Shown here piece by piece: positions 17,708 through 26,300 of a stretch of 32,669 nt of DNA. The notes under the pieces are model-generated. The model had not been told where the DNA came from and ran no database searches. It saw only the letters and a list, made by a program, of their open reading frames with translations. The first letter of the stretch is position 1. Each line of letters starts with the position of its first letter. The stretch comes from Tenacibaculum sp. L6 (GTDB taxonomy: Bacteria; Bacteroidota; Bacteroidia; Flavobacteriales; Flavobacteriaceae). Position numbers and translations under genes: made by a program. The stretch spans positions 1 to 32,669 of the forward strand of contig NZ_JAPEHZ010000022.1 of assembly GCF_028823685.1 (NCBI RefSeq), in the 5' to 3' direction.

Positions 17708-19597
17708 ATGAGTAAAGGAAACATTAATGTATCGGTTGAAAATATATTTCCACTGATTAAAAAATTCTTGTATTCTGACCACGAAATCTTTTTACGTGAG
17801 TTGATTTCGAACGGAACTGACGCTACTACTAAATTAAAACACCTTATCTCAATTGGTGAAGCTAAAACAGAATTAGGCGACGCTAAAATTGAAATAAGCA
17901 TTGATAAAGATGCAAAAACCTTAACTATTAAAGACCAAGGTCTTGGTATGACTATGGAAGAGGTTGAAAAATACATCAACCAAATTGCTTTTTCTGGAGC
18001 TGAAGAGTTCTTAGAAAAATACAAAGACGACAAAAACGAAACAGGTGTTATTGGCCACTTCGGATTAGGTTTCTATTCAGCTTTTATGGTAGCCCATAAA
18101 GTAGAAATTTTCACCAAATCGTTCAAAGATGAGCCAGCTGCTCACTGGACATGTGATGGTTCTCCTGAATATACTTTAGTAGAACACGACAAAGCTGACA
18201 GAGGTACAGAAATCGTATTACATATTGCTGAAGATTCAACTGAATTTTTAGAAGAAGGTAAAATTAGCGGGTTGTTAACTAAATACAACCGTTTTAACCA
18301 AGTACCAATTAAGTTTGGAACTAAAGAAGAAACTTTACCTTTACCAGAAGGTGCTGCTGAAGATGCAAAACCAGAAACAATAACTGTTGATAATATTATC
18401 AACAACACAGATCCTGCATGGACAAAAAAACCTGCGGATTTAGAAGATGAAGATTATAAAAACTTCTACCGTGAATTGTATCCAATGCAATTTGAAGAGT
18501 CTTTATTCCACATTCACTTAAATGTAGATTATCCATTTAACTTAACAGGAATTTTATACTTCCCTAAGTTAACACAGAACTTGGATATGCAAAAGGATAA
18601 AATCCAATTGTACCAAAACCAAGTATTTGTAACGGATAATGTAGAAGGAATCGTTCCTGATTTCTTACAAATGTTAAAAGGGGTAATTGATTCTCCAGAC
18701 ATTCCTTTAAACGTTTCTCGTTCTTATTTGCAAGCTGACGGAGCCGTTAAAAAAATCTCTGGATACATTACTAAAAAAGTAGCAGACAAACTTTCTTCTT
18801 TGTTCAAAAATAATCGTGAAGATTTCGAACAAAAATGGAACGACATCAAGGTTATTATTGAATACGGAATGTTATCGGAAGAAAAATTCTTTGATAAAGC
18901 GAAGAAGTTTGCCTTATACCCTACTGTTGATAACAAGTTCTTTACGTTTGACGAATTAGTTGAAAAAACTAAAGATGCTCAAACCGATAAAGATGGAAAT
19001 CATATCATTTTATACGCTGCAAACAAAGATGCGCAACACAGTTATATTGAAGATGCAAAAGCAAAAGGGTATGAAGTATTATTATTAGACTCTCCTATCG
19101 TTTCGCATTTAATGCAAAAATTAGAAATGGAATCTGGTGATGCTAAAGTACAATTCAAACGTGTAGATGCTGACCATATTGACAATTTAATTAAGAAAGA
19201 CGATACGGTAATTTCTAAACTTTCTGACGAAGAAAAAGAGAAATTAAAGCCTGTTATTGAAGGAGCTGTAAATAACTCTAGTTATACAGTACAATTAGAA
19301 GCAATGGATTCTAACGCCTCTCCTTTCATAATTACCGTACCAGAATTTATGCGTCGTATGAAAGAAATGAGTGCTACTGGAGGTGGAGGAATGATGGGAA
19401 TGGGTAATTTACCTGAAATGTATAACTTGGTAGTAAATACTAATCATGAGTTAGTATCAGAAATTTTAAATGCTGATGAAGACAAACAAAAACAATTAGT
19501 TACACAAGCATTTGATTTAGCTAAATTATCTCAAAACCTATTACATGGTGAAGAGTTAACCAACTTTATCAAGCGTAGCTACGAGTTAATAAAATAA
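17708..19597 (+). CDS. htpG: Molecular chaperone HtpG (bacterial Hsp90)
   Basis: A 629-residue ATP-dependent chaperone. The N-terminal GHKL ATPase shows LRELISNGTDATTKLKHL (residues 29-46), DQGLGMT and GHFGLGFYSAFMVA, the three nucleotide-binding motifs. The middle domain carries the catalytic-loop region around VSRSYLQAD, and the C-terminus the dimerisation part, followed by LLHGEELTNFIKRSYEL. A methionine- and glycine-rich linker (GGGGMMGMGN) near residue 560 is typical of Bacteroidota. It is intact despite lying among pseudogenes, and it ends at a strong hairpin. Confidence 0.97.
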   Translation: MSKGNINVSVENIFPLIKKFLYSDHEIFLRELISNGTDATTKLKHLISIGEAKTELGDAKIEISIDKDAKTLTIKDQGLGMTMEEVEKYINQIAFSGAEEFLEKYKDDKNETGVIGHFGLGFYSAFMVAHKVEIFTKSFKDEPAAHWTCDGSPEYTLVEHDKADRGTEIVLHIAEDSTEFLEEGKISGLLTKYNRFNQVPIKFGTKEETLPLPEGAAEDAKPETITVDNIINNTDPAWTKKPADLEDEDYKNFYRELYPMQFEESLFHIHLNVDYPFNLTGILYFPKLTQNLDMQKDKIQLYQNQVFVTDNVEGIVPDFLQMLKGVIDSPDIPLNVSRSYLQADGAVKKISGYITKKVADKLSSLFKNNREDFEQKWNDIKVIIEYGMLSEEKFFDKAKKFALYPTVDNKFFTFDELVEKTKDAQTDKDGNHIILYAANKDAQHSYIEDAKAKGYEVLLLDSPIVSHLMQKLEMESGDAKVQFKRVDADHIDNLIKKDDTVISKLSDEEKEKLKPVIEGAVNNSSYTVQLEAMDSNASPFIITVPEFMRRMKEMSATGGGGMMGMGNLPEMYNLVVNTNHELVSEILNADEDKQKQLVTQAFDLAKLSQNLLHGEELTNFIKRSYELIK

Positions 19598-19623
19598 TAA
19601 CAAAACAAGCTATTGGCATCAAC

Positions 19624-19656
19624 AAAAGAGAATGAATACAACTTCATTCTCTTTTT
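19624..19656 (+). terminator. Rho-independent terminator of htpG
   Basis: Arms AAAAGAGAATGAA and TTCATTCTCTTTT (13 pairs) around the loop TACAAC, followed by further Ts. It starts 26 bases after the htpG stop. Confidence 0.9.
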
Positions 19657-19675
19657 TGTTTTGTAAATTGTAAAC

Positions 19676-20242
19676 ATGAATAACAAACCTCATCTTTATT
19701 TTAAAACAGACGCTGAATGACGAGAATGGTTGTTAGAAAACCACAATGAAAGTGATGGTGTACATCTCATTCTTTATAAAGTTGACCTTGACATACCTAG
19801 TATGCGTTGGGAAGAAGCGGTTAAAGTTGCGCTATGTTTTGGTTGGATTGATAGCACTGTAAAAAGCCTAGGTGATGGTAAACGACGACAATACTTTTCT
19901 CCTAGAAAACCTAAAAGTGTTTGGAGTGCTCTAAATAAAAAATACATTGAAGAATTAATTACACAAGATTTAATGCATGCTTCTGGAATTTCTTCTATAA
20001 AAATTGCCAAAGAGAACGGATCTTGGTCTGCCTTAGATTCCGTAGAAAATTTAATTGTTCCAGAAGATTTACAAGTTGAATTTGATAAAAATACAGTAGC
20101 ATTTGACAACTATCAAAACTTTGCACCTTCTTACCGTAAAGGCTATTTATATTGGTTAAGTCAAGCTAAAAGAGAAACTACAAGAACAAAGCGAATTTAT
20201 GAAATCATACGTTTATGTGTCATCAATCAAAAGTCTAGGTGA
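19676..20242 (+). pseudogene. YdeI/OmpD-associated family protein interrupted by an early TGA
   Basis: From the ATG at 19676 the frame reads MNNKPHLYFKTDAE, then TGA at 19718-19720, then REWLLENHNESDGVHLILYK onward without further stops to 20242. Homologues have a tryptophan at the stop (DAEWREWL), so a TGG-to-TGA change is likely. The body has the family features: LCFGWIDSTVKSLGDGKRRQ, YFSPRKPKSVWS and the C-terminal OmdA-like YRKGYLYWLSQAKR followed by KRIYEIIRLC. Function in this family is poorly known (bacteriocin or polymyxin protection has been reported for relatives). Restart at the TTG at 19730 could still yield 170 residues, so loss of function is likely but not proven. Confidence 0.8.
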
Positions 20243-20276
20243 TTTTTAGTATATTGTTGTACAATCAATTAACTAT

Positions 20277-20808
20277 ATGCAACAAGAATCCCTCGTCAAA
20301 AAATTTAAAGCTAAAGACGTTAAAGCTTTTGAAAAGCTGTATGATCTTTACAACGAAAGTGTGCAAGGTGTCGTTTTTAACATTGTTAGAGAACAATCCT
20401 TTGCCGAAGAAGTAAACCAAGACGTTTTTATAAAAGCTTGGAACAATGCCGAGTCTTATTCAGAAAAAAAAGGACGTTTTTTTACTTGGATTATCAATAT
20501 TGCTCGAAATGCAGCTATAGATAAAATAAGATCTAAAAATTTTAAGAACAATACTAAAAACCTTGATGCCGAATTTTTCGTAGATATATTAGAGAATCAC
20601 GATAGTTTAGATACAAAAACCGACTTTAAAACTTGATCCGCTTTCTCCTACTAGTTTAGGTACCATAGATAAATTTACAGCAAACGATAGTAAAATATTC
20701 ACTATTAATAACCCTAACGAATCTCAAGCGTTTGGAATAACATTAGAACCTGCTGGTGGTAGTTAAACTCCAACCTTAGAACAATTATACACTTTAGGAG
20801 CAGTATAA
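20277..20808 (+). pseudogene. ECF sigma factor fused by deletion to the tail of its anti-sigma factor
   Basis: The first 119 codons (20277-20636) are an ECF sigma-70 region 2 (FAEEVNQDVFIKAWNNAESY, then GRFFTWIINIARNAAIDKIR) plus the start of the linker. They end at a TGA exactly where region 4 should begin, so the promoter -35-binding domain is absent. Read one base later, the DNA continues KLDPLSPTSLGTIDKFTAN, then NPNESQAFGITLEPAGGS, a TAA (20764-20766), and TPTLEQLYTLGAV with a stop at 20806-20808. That is the C-terminus of an RskA-type anti-sigma factor, normally encoded just downstream. A deletion of very roughly 0.8 kb therefore removed sigma region 4 and most of the anti-sigma gene. 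A product binding core RNA polymerase without region 4 is unlikely to start transcription. Confidence 0.85.
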
Positions 20809-20836
20809 TATTATTTACCTTAAACTTTATAAATCA

Positions 20837-20861
20837 ATATAGCCGCATAAAGCGGCTATAT
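20837..20861. terminator. Hairpin at the end of the sigma/anti-sigma remnant
   Basis: A perfect 10-base stem, ATATAGCCGC and GCGGCTATAT around ATAAA. It is followed by only a weak T-rich stretch (CTTTGTTGCTATTT). It probably terminated the anti-sigma gene and may also stop the convergent receptor transcript. Confidence 0.75.
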
Positions 20862-20927
20862 CTTTGTTGCTATTTAACCTTCAAAAATGACAACGTTACT
20901 AGAAGTCCCCCCCGGACAACATTATTG

Positions 20928-23156
20928 TTAAAAAGTATATCGTATTGTAGCTTTTGCTGAAAAAGGCGTTCCTGGTGTAAAGTGAATTTCTTCTACTGGA
21001 TTTGGCTCATTTTCTAATCTTGATTCCGTAGCAAACTGTGTTTCGTTCCAGGCTACATCAAAAATATTCTCTAGTGCAACTCCTAATGTTATATTATTTA
21101 TTTTATAACTAAGATTCGCATCAGTAATAAAATACCCCTCAGCAACTATTGAGTTATCTTCATTTGCAGGTCTATCACCTATATACCTATAATGTATTCC
21201 TCCTGAAAAATTCTTATAATCATTTAAGGATATTCCTCCTGTCACCGTTACTTTAGGTGCTAAAGGAATATTATTTTCTCCTGAAGGATCATCAACACTT
21301 TCTGCTTTTGTAAAAGTTGCATCACTATCAAAATATAACCAATCTGTTAATTGATACCTAAGTCCTAAATCGATACCATAACGTTGAGCCTCTCCTGAAG
21401 GTTCTACTATACCAGCATCTCCAACATAAACTAATTCATCTTCTGACAATAAATACCATAACGCTGTATTAAAAACTAACTTTTGTGTAGGTTTCCAAAC
21501 AGTTCCTAAATCAACACCGTAAGCTCTTGGTAATGTTTTTTTATTAGGCTGGGTAGCCACTACCCTTGTATCGTTTGAATGAAACCCAATTCCTGATTTT
21601 AAAAACCATTGAATTTTAGTACTTGGAGTATAGGTTATATTAATTTTAGGGTTTACAACTACTTGTGACTTTGAAAATGTTTCATATTCATCTAATAAGT
21701 AATCGTTGTAATTGAATTTTAGATAATCCAATCGTACTGCTGGTGCTACCATAAATTTTCCTAGCTCAAACTCACTATTTACAAAAGCATAATAATTTGT
21801 TTGACTCACCTTACCCAACTGTAACTGCTCTAATACTTCTTTTCTTTGAAGTGTATGCGATAGCTCTAAATTATCAACAATATCAGCTCTTAAACCTGTT
21901 CCAAAAGTAAGTTCTACAGGAGTATTTGATAAATATGTTTTCTTTTTAAACTGTGTATTGAAACCAAAAACATCTCTATTTTCCGTCTGTTTTATTTGAT
22001 CTCCATTTACAGGATCTTCTAAAAAGAAGGTAAAGTTTGAAAACAAGTTGAAATTATAATTCGAGTAGAAAACATTTGAGGTTACACTAACATCATTCTT
22101 TAAAACTTTAGTGTGCTCTAAATTGATATTTGTTCTTGATGTTGTTCCTCCTTCAGTATCATCAATAGCGCCAAAACGAGTAATATTACCGTTGTCTACC
22201 TCTCGTTGTGGTATTTGACCCGATGCATCCCATTTACTGGTAAAATGCGATGCTGATATTGCTAAACTGCTATTATCTTTTAAAAAAGTTCTATACTTTG
22301 TAAACAGGTTGATTCTGCTAAAGTTCTGTGGAGATTTTACAAAACCATCAGTTTCTAAATATTCAATTGCTACGTACGCATTATCTGTGCTGTTTTTATC
22401 TAACAAATTAAACATTCCTAAAGTTCTAAAAGTGTTGAACTGTCCTAACCCTACTTCAACCTGACTATTTTCTAAAAATGTTTTTGTTTTAAACTCAACA
22501 TATCCTGCTGTATTAAAATCTCCTTTATTAGCATAATAAGGTCCTTTTCCGAAGTTAATTTTCTCAATAGTTTCAGGTATTATAAAGTGTAAATCGCTAT
22601 ACCCTTGTCCGTGTGCATGAGAAACCATATTAACAGGAGTTCCATCTACCGATAATGCAATATCAGTTCCATGATCAATATCAAAACCTCTTAAAAAAAT
22701 TTGTTCGGCTTTTCCTCCTCCTGCATGTTGCCCTATAAAGAGTCCAGGTACTCGTTGTAAAATTTGTTGAGATGAGTTTACTGGTTTTTTATCTAAATCT
22801 ACCTTAACAATAGTTTGTAACGGATCTCTCTTATTAGACAAAACCATTTCATCTAACAAGAAATCTTTCATTTCTAAAACTATTGTTTTCGAACCTTTTA
22901 AATCCTCATTCTTTAATTCAATATTAATTTTTTTGTATCCTAAAATTCCAAACTCTACATTATCACCTTCTTTTGAATTATCTAAGGTAAACTCTCCTTT
23001 TAAGTTAGTATGTGTATGGGTATTACTAGTTGTATTGTACACATAAACATCCTCTAAAGGCTTTTTGTTGGTATTTAATACCTTTCCTTTAAATTGTTGT
23101 GAAAATACATGGTAACTACCTAGCAATAATGCTAAAAATAAAATCTTTGTTTTCAA
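20928..23156 (-). CDS. TonB-dependent receptor with HAHGQGYSDLHF plug motif
   Basis: A 742-residue outer membrane receptor. It has a signal peptide (residues 1-19, ending HVFSQ) and a CarboxypepD-reg-like domain (about 20-95: FKGKVLNTNKKPLEDVYVYN). The plug (about 105-225) carries ILQRVPGLFIGQHAGGG, FLRGFDIDHGTDIALSVDG and NMVSHAHGQGYSDLHFIIPE. A 22-strand-type barrel ends in the aromatic AKATIRYTF. The histidine-rich plug motif marks a distinct subfamily; metal or metal-chelate uptake is a reasonable guess but unproven. It lies 15 bases downstream of a TPR lipoprotein gene, so the two are probably co-transcribed and may cooperate. No SusD is present. Confidence 0.92.
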   Translation of the reverse strand: MKTKILFLALLLGSYHVFSQQFKGKVLNTNKKPLEDVYVYNTTSNTHTHTNLKGEFTLDNSKEGDNVEFGILGYKKINIELKNEDLKGSKTIVLEMKDFLLDEMVLSNKRDPLQTIVKVDLDKKPVNSSQQILQRVPGLFIGQHAGGGKAEQIFLRGFDIDHGTDIALSVDGTPVNMVSHAHGQGYSDLHFIIPETIEKINFGKGPYYANKGDFNTAGYVEFKTKTFLENSQVEVGLGQFNTFRTLGMFNLLDKNSTDNAYVAIEYLETDGFVKSPQNFSRINLFTKYRTFLKDNSSLAISASHFTSKWDASGQIPQREVDNGNITRFGAIDDTEGGTTSRTNINLEHTKVLKNDVSVTSNVFYSNYNFNLFSNFTFFLEDPVNGDQIKQTENRDVFGFNTQFKKKTYLSNTPVELTFGTGLRADIVDNLELSHTLQRKEVLEQLQLGKVSQTNYYAFVNSEFELGKFMVAPAVRLDYLKFNYNDYLLDEYETFSKSQVVVNPKINITYTPSTKIQWFLKSGIGFHSNDTRVVATQPNKKTLPRAYGVDLGTVWKPTQKLVFNTALWYLLSEDELVYVGDAGIVEPSGEAQRYGIDLGLRYQLTDWLYFDSDATFTKAESVDDPSGENNIPLAPKVTVTGGISLNDYKNFSGGIHYRYIGDRPANEDNSIVAEGYFITDANLSYKINNITLGVALENIFDVAWNETQFATESRLENEPNPVEEIHFTPGTPFSAKATIRYTF

Positions 23157-23171
23157 AATACTGAAGTTTGG

Positions 23172-24467
23172 TTATATATTCAAAATTTTTTCTGTCATCA
23201 ACGGACCTAATTCAAAAGAGCTATCTAATAACTCTTCTTTTAAAGCCATAGCTTTATCATTAATTCCATTTGCTTTGTAAATTTCAGCTATATGATACTG
23301 TATTTCGGGCTCGAAAGTTTTATCTACTACATATGTATTAATTACTTCTAAAGCTTTTTTAAAGTCTTTATTTTTGTAATAATACCAGGCTAGTAAATCG
23401 TAAGATTGTGGCGTAGACCTACTCTCAATTTTTTTTTCGATGTATGATAACGCACTAGATGTGTCATTAAATTCTTCTAAATATAATTTAGCTAAATGCT
23501 GATTATACATTACACCATATGAACTATTTTTTACAGCCGATAAATATACCTCTATATTACTTTCTTTTATTGTTAAATTATTCTTAAACTCGGCTATTAC
23601 TGCCTTTAACAAATAGTAATCTGGAGAAGAATGTTCGTTACTTATGATATCTAAAATTCGGAGTGCTTCATCTGGATTTTTATCATGAGAATATACTATC
23701 CAAGCAATACCTTTTTTTGCATAAGTATTATTATTATCTAATTCTAAAGCTTTCAAGTATAAATTATAAGAATCTTGTATTTGCCCATTATGCCCATAAA
23801 AATCAGCTAAATTAGTATAGCTCCAAACCTTTAAATCTTTGTCATTTGCTTCTTCTGCTTTCTTCATTGCTTTTTCCATAAAACGAATTGCAGAAGACAA
23901 ATATCCTTTATGATCATACCTTTTTGAAACTCTTATTAAATAATCAAAATCAGAATAATCTTCAATTTTTGCTAAGTATTCTGAAGCATTTTGAATATCT
24001 CCCAACTCTAAATAAACATCAAACAACATTTTCTGAGTAGCATTAAGGTTTTCTCCGTTTATTTCTGCTTTTTTTAATAGCTCTAACGATTCTTTAAATC
24101 GATGCTGAGAAATAAAATTCCTTGCTAAAGATCTTACATAAGATGCTTTATTATAGTTAGTTTTTTGATTGATTTCTAGCAACTTTTGCTCTGCTTCTAT
24201 CAAATAAGAAATATCTCCTTTTTCTGAGAACAATAATGTGTTTGCCTTTGCTAGCTTACTTAAATACGGATACTGTGTTGGTTGATTTTTTAACTTTTCT
24301 TGCCAAAAGTTAAGTTCAGTTTGAGCTAAAGATGTTGATGCAGTTTCTATGTTTTGGATATACTTATTATAATCCCTTTTATCCGCTATTTGTGTTTTTT
24401 TTGAAGTTGAACAACTTACTATAACACTAGTTAAAATAGTATATATAATTATTTTAAAAGTTTTCAT
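23172..24467 (-). CDS. Tetratricopeptide-repeat lipoprotein
   Basis: A 431-residue protein. The N-terminus is a lipoprotein signal (TSVIVSCSTSKKTQ, with lipobox IVSC at about residue 19). The rest is a helical TPR-type array: repeats such as NLADFYGHNGQIQDSYNLY, then KALELDNNNTYAKKGIAWI, and near the end YDLLAWYYYKNKDFKKALEV and YHIAEIYKANGINDKAMAL. It is probably anchored in the outer membrane facing the periplasm, acting as a protein scaffold. It is the first gene of an operon with the TonB-dependent receptor, so assisting that receptor is a plausible role, but this is inference. I do not recognise a more specific family. Confidence 0.85.
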   Translation of the reverse strand: MKTFKIIIYTILTSVIVSCSTSKKTQIADKRDYNKYIQNIETASTSLAQTELNFWQEKLKNQPTQYPYLSKLAKANTLLFSEKGDISYLIEAEQKLLEINQKTNYNKASYVRSLARNFISQHRFKESLELLKKAEINGENLNATQKMLFDVYLELGDIQNASEYLAKIEDYSDFDYLIRVSKRYDHKGYLSSAIRFMEKAMKKAEEANDKDLKVWSYTNLADFYGHNGQIQDSYNLYLKALELDNNNTYAKKGIAWIVYSHDKNPDEALRILDIISNEHSSPDYYLLKAVIAEFKNNLTIKESNIEVYLSAVKNSSYGVMYNQHLAKLYLEEFNDTSSALSYIEKKIESRSTPQSYDLLAWYYYKNKDFKKALEVINTYVVDKTFEPEIQYHIAEIYKANGINDKAMALKEELLDSSFELGPLMTEKILNI

Positions 24468-24696
24468 TGTCGAAGGTTTAAGTTAGTTTTTTCATTGTTA
24501 AGAATTTTAATAGTTAATTACTCTTTCATCCTTACTTACGAGAAAAACACAATCACGGTTTTTTATTTTTTCATTTTTTTCAAAAAATAAAATTTCACAC
24601 CTCCTAAAACAATCAATTTCTACCTTATTCTTTTTAAGAAAAACTTCACTAAACTCTTTTCTTTTATTAAAAATGAATTGTTTATTTTTGAGTACT

Positions 24697-25587
24697 ATGG
24701 CTACTATTTTAATTACAGGCGGAACCGGTTTAATAGGTAAAGAGTTAACTAAAAAATTAACCAACAAAGGACATGTTGTAAACATTCTTAGTAGGAATCC
24801 TAAAAAAAACAATGAGTTTCGTTGGAGTCTTAAAGAAAATTTTATTGATAAAGATGCTTTTACTAATGTGAGCCACATTATTCATTTAGCTGGAGCTGGA
24901 ATTGCTGATAAACGCTGGACAAACGAACGAAAGCAAGAACTAATTAACAGTAGAGTAAAAACTGCCAGTTTACTTTTTAATAAAGTACAAGAATATAAGA
25001 CACCTCTAAAAACATTTATTTCAGCATCGGCTATTGGTTATTACGGAGCTATTACATCAGATGAAATTTTTACTGAAGAAGACGATCCTGAAAATGACTT
25101 TATTTCAAAAGTTTGTGTAAAATGGGAAAATGAAGCTCATAAATTTGAACATTTAGATATTTCTGTAACTATTTTAAGAACAGGTATTGTGCTTACTAAA
25201 AGCGATGGTGCTTTGCAAAAAATGAATACTCCTTTATTTTTATCTTCACTTGGTGGTGGAAAACAATACATGCCTTGGATTCACATAGATGATTTATGTG
25301 CTTTGTATATAAAAGCTGTGGAAGACAAAAAGTTTACAGGAATTTTTAATGCTGTTGCACCAGAACATCAAACCAATGAAAACTTTACTAAAACATTGGC
25401 TACAACGTTAAAAAAACCTCTATTTCCCTTCAACGTTCCCTCTTTTGTTTTAAAAACTGTATTAGGTGAAATGGCTTATGTTTTGTTAAACGGCAGTAGA
25501 GTTTCTGCTAAAAAAGTAAGAAAATCCTATTCGTTTAATTTTCCTGATTTACAATCAGCTTTAAACAATGTTTATAATGAAAAATAA
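24697..25587 (+). CDS. TIGR01777-type (SDR39U1) NAD-dependent epimerase/dehydratase
   Basis: A 296-residue short-chain dehydrogenase of the extended type. Rossmann motif ITGGTGLIG is at residues 6-14, HLAGAGIADKRWT follows, then FISASAIGYYG with the YxxxK-like catalytic region altered as is usual for this subfamily, then PWIHIDDLC and a C-terminal DUF1731-like segment (LNGSRVSAKK). The biochemical role of SDR39U1 proteins is unclear. I took the ATG at 24697 because homologues start at MATILITGG. An in-frame ATG at 24673 adds eight residues. TATTTTTG (TAnnTTTG) at 24683-24690 sits between the two ATGs, which favours the later start with a minimal leader. It overlaps the next gene by 11 bases. 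Confidence 0.88.
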   Translation: MATILITGGTGLIGKELTKKLTNKGHVVNILSRNPKKNNEFRWSLKENFIDKDAFTNVSHIIHLAGAGIADKRWTNERKQELINSRVKTASLLFNKVQEYKTPLKTFISASAIGYYGAITSDEIFTEEDDPENDFISKVCVKWENEAHKFEHLDISVTILRTGIVLTKSDGALQKMNTPLFLSSLGGGKQYMPWIHIDDLCALYIKAVEDKKFTGIFNAVAPEHQTNENFTKTLATTLKKPLFPFNVPSFVLKTVLGEMAYVLLNGSRVSAKKVRKSYSFNFPDLQSALNNVYNEK

Positions 25588-26254
25588 GCTTAAGAATCCT
25601 GTTTGGCACTCACTATGTGAAACACATCAAAAGTTTGTAATTGATTATGATGAAGTAAAATTTTACGATCCAAAAATTTGTCCTTTTGGAGCTTTTACAA
25701 ATAGTTCTAAAACTGCAGCAGCTCTTAATGAATATGCTAAACTAACTGATAAATTCTTTTTAGTTTCTGAAAATGAGACTCCAACCTTCGATAGCAACTA
25801 TATTAAATTAGATAAAAAAATTGAAGGTTGTCAAATGGTTCTTGATAATTTGGTTGAGCTAGAAATTTCAGAAGAAATTGTTCAACTAACCGAAAATCAT
25901 ATCGATGAAATTTATAATTTGATTTGGTTAGTAATGCCTGGATATTACAAAAAACGAACTTTTGATATGGGAAAATACTTTGGTGTTTTTAAAGACAATC
26001 AACTTGTAGCTATTACTGGGCAACGTATGCAAACAGATGATTTTGTAGAAGTAAGTGCTGTAGTTACTCACCCTAACTACACTAGAAGAGGATTAGCAAA
26101 ACAGCTTACTCATTTTGTTACTCAAGAAATTATCAAAGATGGAAAACATCCTATGTTACATACTACCAAAGGAAATCCTGCCATTGGACTTTATGAAAAG
26201 TTAGGCTATCAACTTACTCGTGATATGAATTGGTGGTACTATCATAAAAAGTAA
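25577..26254 (+). CDS. GNAT-family N-acetyltransferase (FR47-like)
   Basis: A 225-residue protein. The C-terminal half is a GNAT domain: VEVSAVVTHPNYTRRGLAKQ is the strand 4 / acetyl-CoA pyrophosphate loop (R-R-G-L-A), then TTKGNPAIGLYEKLGYQLTRD. The N-terminal half is a divergent region typical of FR47-like members. Substrate is unknown. The start is the ATG at 25577, within the end of the preceding epimerase gene, so the two are translationally coupled; an ATG at 25568 would add three residues. Ends at a shared hairpin. Confidence 0.85.
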   Translation: MKNKLKNPVWHSLCETHQKFVIDYDEVKFYDPKICPFGAFTNSSKTAAALNEYAKLTDKFFLVSENETPTFDSNYIKLDKKIEGCQMVLDNLVELEISEEIVQLTENHIDEIYNLIWLVMPGYYKKRTFDMGKYFGVFKDNQLVAITGQRMQTDDFVEVSAVVTHPNYTRRGLAKQLTHFVTQEIIKDGKHPMLHTTKGNPAIGLYEKLGYQLTRDMNWWYYHKK

Positions 26255-26282
26255 AAGCCCAGAATTTCTTCTGAGCTTTTTT
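26253..26282. terminator. Terminator between the GNAT gene and the DUF6263-like gene
   Basis: AAAAGCCCAGAA and TTCTGAGCTTTT pair around TTTC with one C-A mismatch, followed by a T-run on the plus strand. The upstream A-run is short, so minus-strand termination is less certain. Confidence 0.7.
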
Positions 26283-26300
26283 GTCGTACTATTTTTTAGT

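Noticed and set aside
20887..20931. Tiny 14-residue open frame (MTTLLEVPPGQHYC) with a C7 run
   Set aside because: Too short, no visible ribosome-binding site, and it overlaps the end of the receptor gene; probably chance or residue of decayed DNA.
24507..24878. 123-codon minus-strand open frame upstream of the epimerase gene
   Set aside because: Overlaps the conserved epimerase start on the opposite strand; low-complexity translation with no recognisable domain.
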